A stretch of DNA of 5,317 bases from an uncultured Planctomycetales bacterium (GTDB lineage: Bacteria; Planctomycetota; Planctomycetia; Isosphaerales; Isosphaeraceae): assembly GCA_937997355.1 (NCBI GenBank), contig CALKTZ010000041.1, forward strand, positions 1-5,317, written 5' to 3'. Under the pieces are notes generated by a model. The model was not told the origin of the DNA. It did no database searches and saw only the letters and a program-made list of their open reading frames with translations. The stretch's first letter is position 1; every line of letters starts with the position of its first letter. Positions 4,894-5,317 of this stretch are shown here, piece after piece. The translations under genes and the position numbers were made by a program.

Positions 4894-5044
4894 TGGAGGA
4901 ATCCAAAGTGCGATGAACCGGGCGCGTGCGATTCGTGTCCGGTCAGCATCCATTCCGGGGGCCGTCGTCGGTCGTGCGGCCCTCTTTTCCTTGATGGGAC
5001 CGGCTCGTTTACACGTTGTTTGAATCGTTTCGAGGCAGACGGGA

Positions 5045-5317
5045 ATGACGGAAACTCTGTTTCAGAAGGTTTGGAATCGCCACGTAGTCGCCGAGACCGA
5101 CGAGGCGACGTTGCTTTATATCGACAGGCACCTGGTGCACGAGGTGACGAGCCCGCAGGCATTCGAAGGGCTCCGGCTCTCGGGCCGGAAGGTACGCCGG
5201 ACCGATCTCACCTTCGCCACGGTCGATCACAACGTCCCCACCGAGAATCAATTCGACATCAAGGAGCCGATGTCGCGGCGGCAGGTCGAGGCGCTCCGGG
5301 CCAACAGCCGGGAATTC
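5045..5317 (+). CDS. leuC: 3-isopropylmalate dehydratase large subunit, N-terminal part
   Basis: The first 91 codons of LeuC, cut by the window edge (the full protein is about 470 residues). With LeuD it isomerises 2-isopropylmalate to 3-isopropylmalate in leucine biosynthesis, using a 4Fe-4S cluster of the aconitase type. The identification rests on LLYIDRHLVHEVTSPQAFEG (23-42), which is nearly identical to LeuC proteins, and on FATVDHNVPT (57-66). The cysteines that bind the cluster lie beyond the window. The ATG at 5045 begins MTETLFQKVWNRHVV, the usual LeuC N-terminus, with GAGG 9 bases upstream. leuD would be expected downstream. The truncation is due only to the window boundary. Confidence 0.95.
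   Translation, partial: MTETLFQKVWNRHVVAETDEATLLYIDRHLVHEVTSPQAFEGLRLSGRKVRRTDLTFATVDHNVPTENQFDIKEPMSRRQVEALRANSREF

Larger units (their letters stand above)
4549..5044. other. Divergent intergenic region between the HEAT gene and leuC
   Basis: No gene is supported in this 496-base gap. It contains the promoter region of the HEAT gene (a lone TATGAT-like box on the - strand at 4597-4592, without a good -35), the 153-base palindromic element with its flanking 8-base repeats (4688-4856), a weak promoter candidate for leuC (4865-4893), and a small hairpin TTGGA-GGAA-TCCAA at 4893-4906. A 36-codon frame at 4913-5023 upstream of leuC has no leucine run and does not look like a leu leader peptide. 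Confidence 0.65.

Noticed and set aside
4913..5023. A 36-codon frame upstream of leuC as a leu leader peptide
   Set aside because: It lacks a run of leucine codons, and I found no terminator/antiterminator pair after it. The GGAGG upstream is 13 bases from the ATG and lies in a small hairpin.
5312..5317. GAATTC at the window end as a cloning junction
   Set aside because: The bases encode Glu-Phe in frame at a place where LeuC proteins commonly have a similar pair (E. coli has KEF), so it is simply coding sequence at the edge.

Overview
The window looks like chromosomal DNA of a GC-rich planctomycete, most likely of the Isosphaeraceae type. This rests on three things: the high GC content, the style of the proteins (a planctomycete-like LipB variant and a HEAT-repeat protein), and palindromic repeats between genes. 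The assignment is inferred from sequence character only; there is no rRNA or other marker here.

Layout. Positions 1-290 hold no convincing gene but contain a strong hairpin and two near-identical REP-like palindromes. A small membrane protein resembling an ABC-2 type permease follows on the + strand (291-971). Facing it on the - strand is a type II toxin-antitoxin pair: the antitoxin at 1508-1269 and a RelE/ParE-type toxin at 1272-1003, coupled by an ATGA overlap. A 295-base region (1509-1803) separates the antitoxin from the divergent lipB-lipA operon and carries a candidate promoter and two hairpins upstream of lipB. lipB (1804-2538) and lipA (2513-3523) overlap by 26 bases. They encode the two enzymes of de novo lipoate assembly: transfer of octanoate from acyl carrier protein to lipoyl domains, then sulfur insertion. 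Convergent with lipA is a HEAT-repeat protein gene (4548-3577, - strand). A 496-base divergent intergenic region follows, containing a 153-base palindromic element flanked by a perfect 8-base direct repeat. The window ends inside leuC (5045 onward), the large subunit of 3-isopropylmalate isomerase in leucine biosynthesis.

Points of most interest. (1) The 153-base element at 4696-4848 has the structure of a MITE: long terminal inverted repeats, a nested inner inverted repeat and an exactly abutting 8-base target duplication. (2) LipB lacks both residues of the canonical Lys/Cys catalytic pair while keeping the rest of the fold signature. (3) The lipB leader combines a plausible promoter, a compound hairpin and a terminator-like hairpin with a T run, an arrangement that could support attenuation. 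I see no CRISPR array, tRNA, rRNA, phage genes or large defence system in the window.
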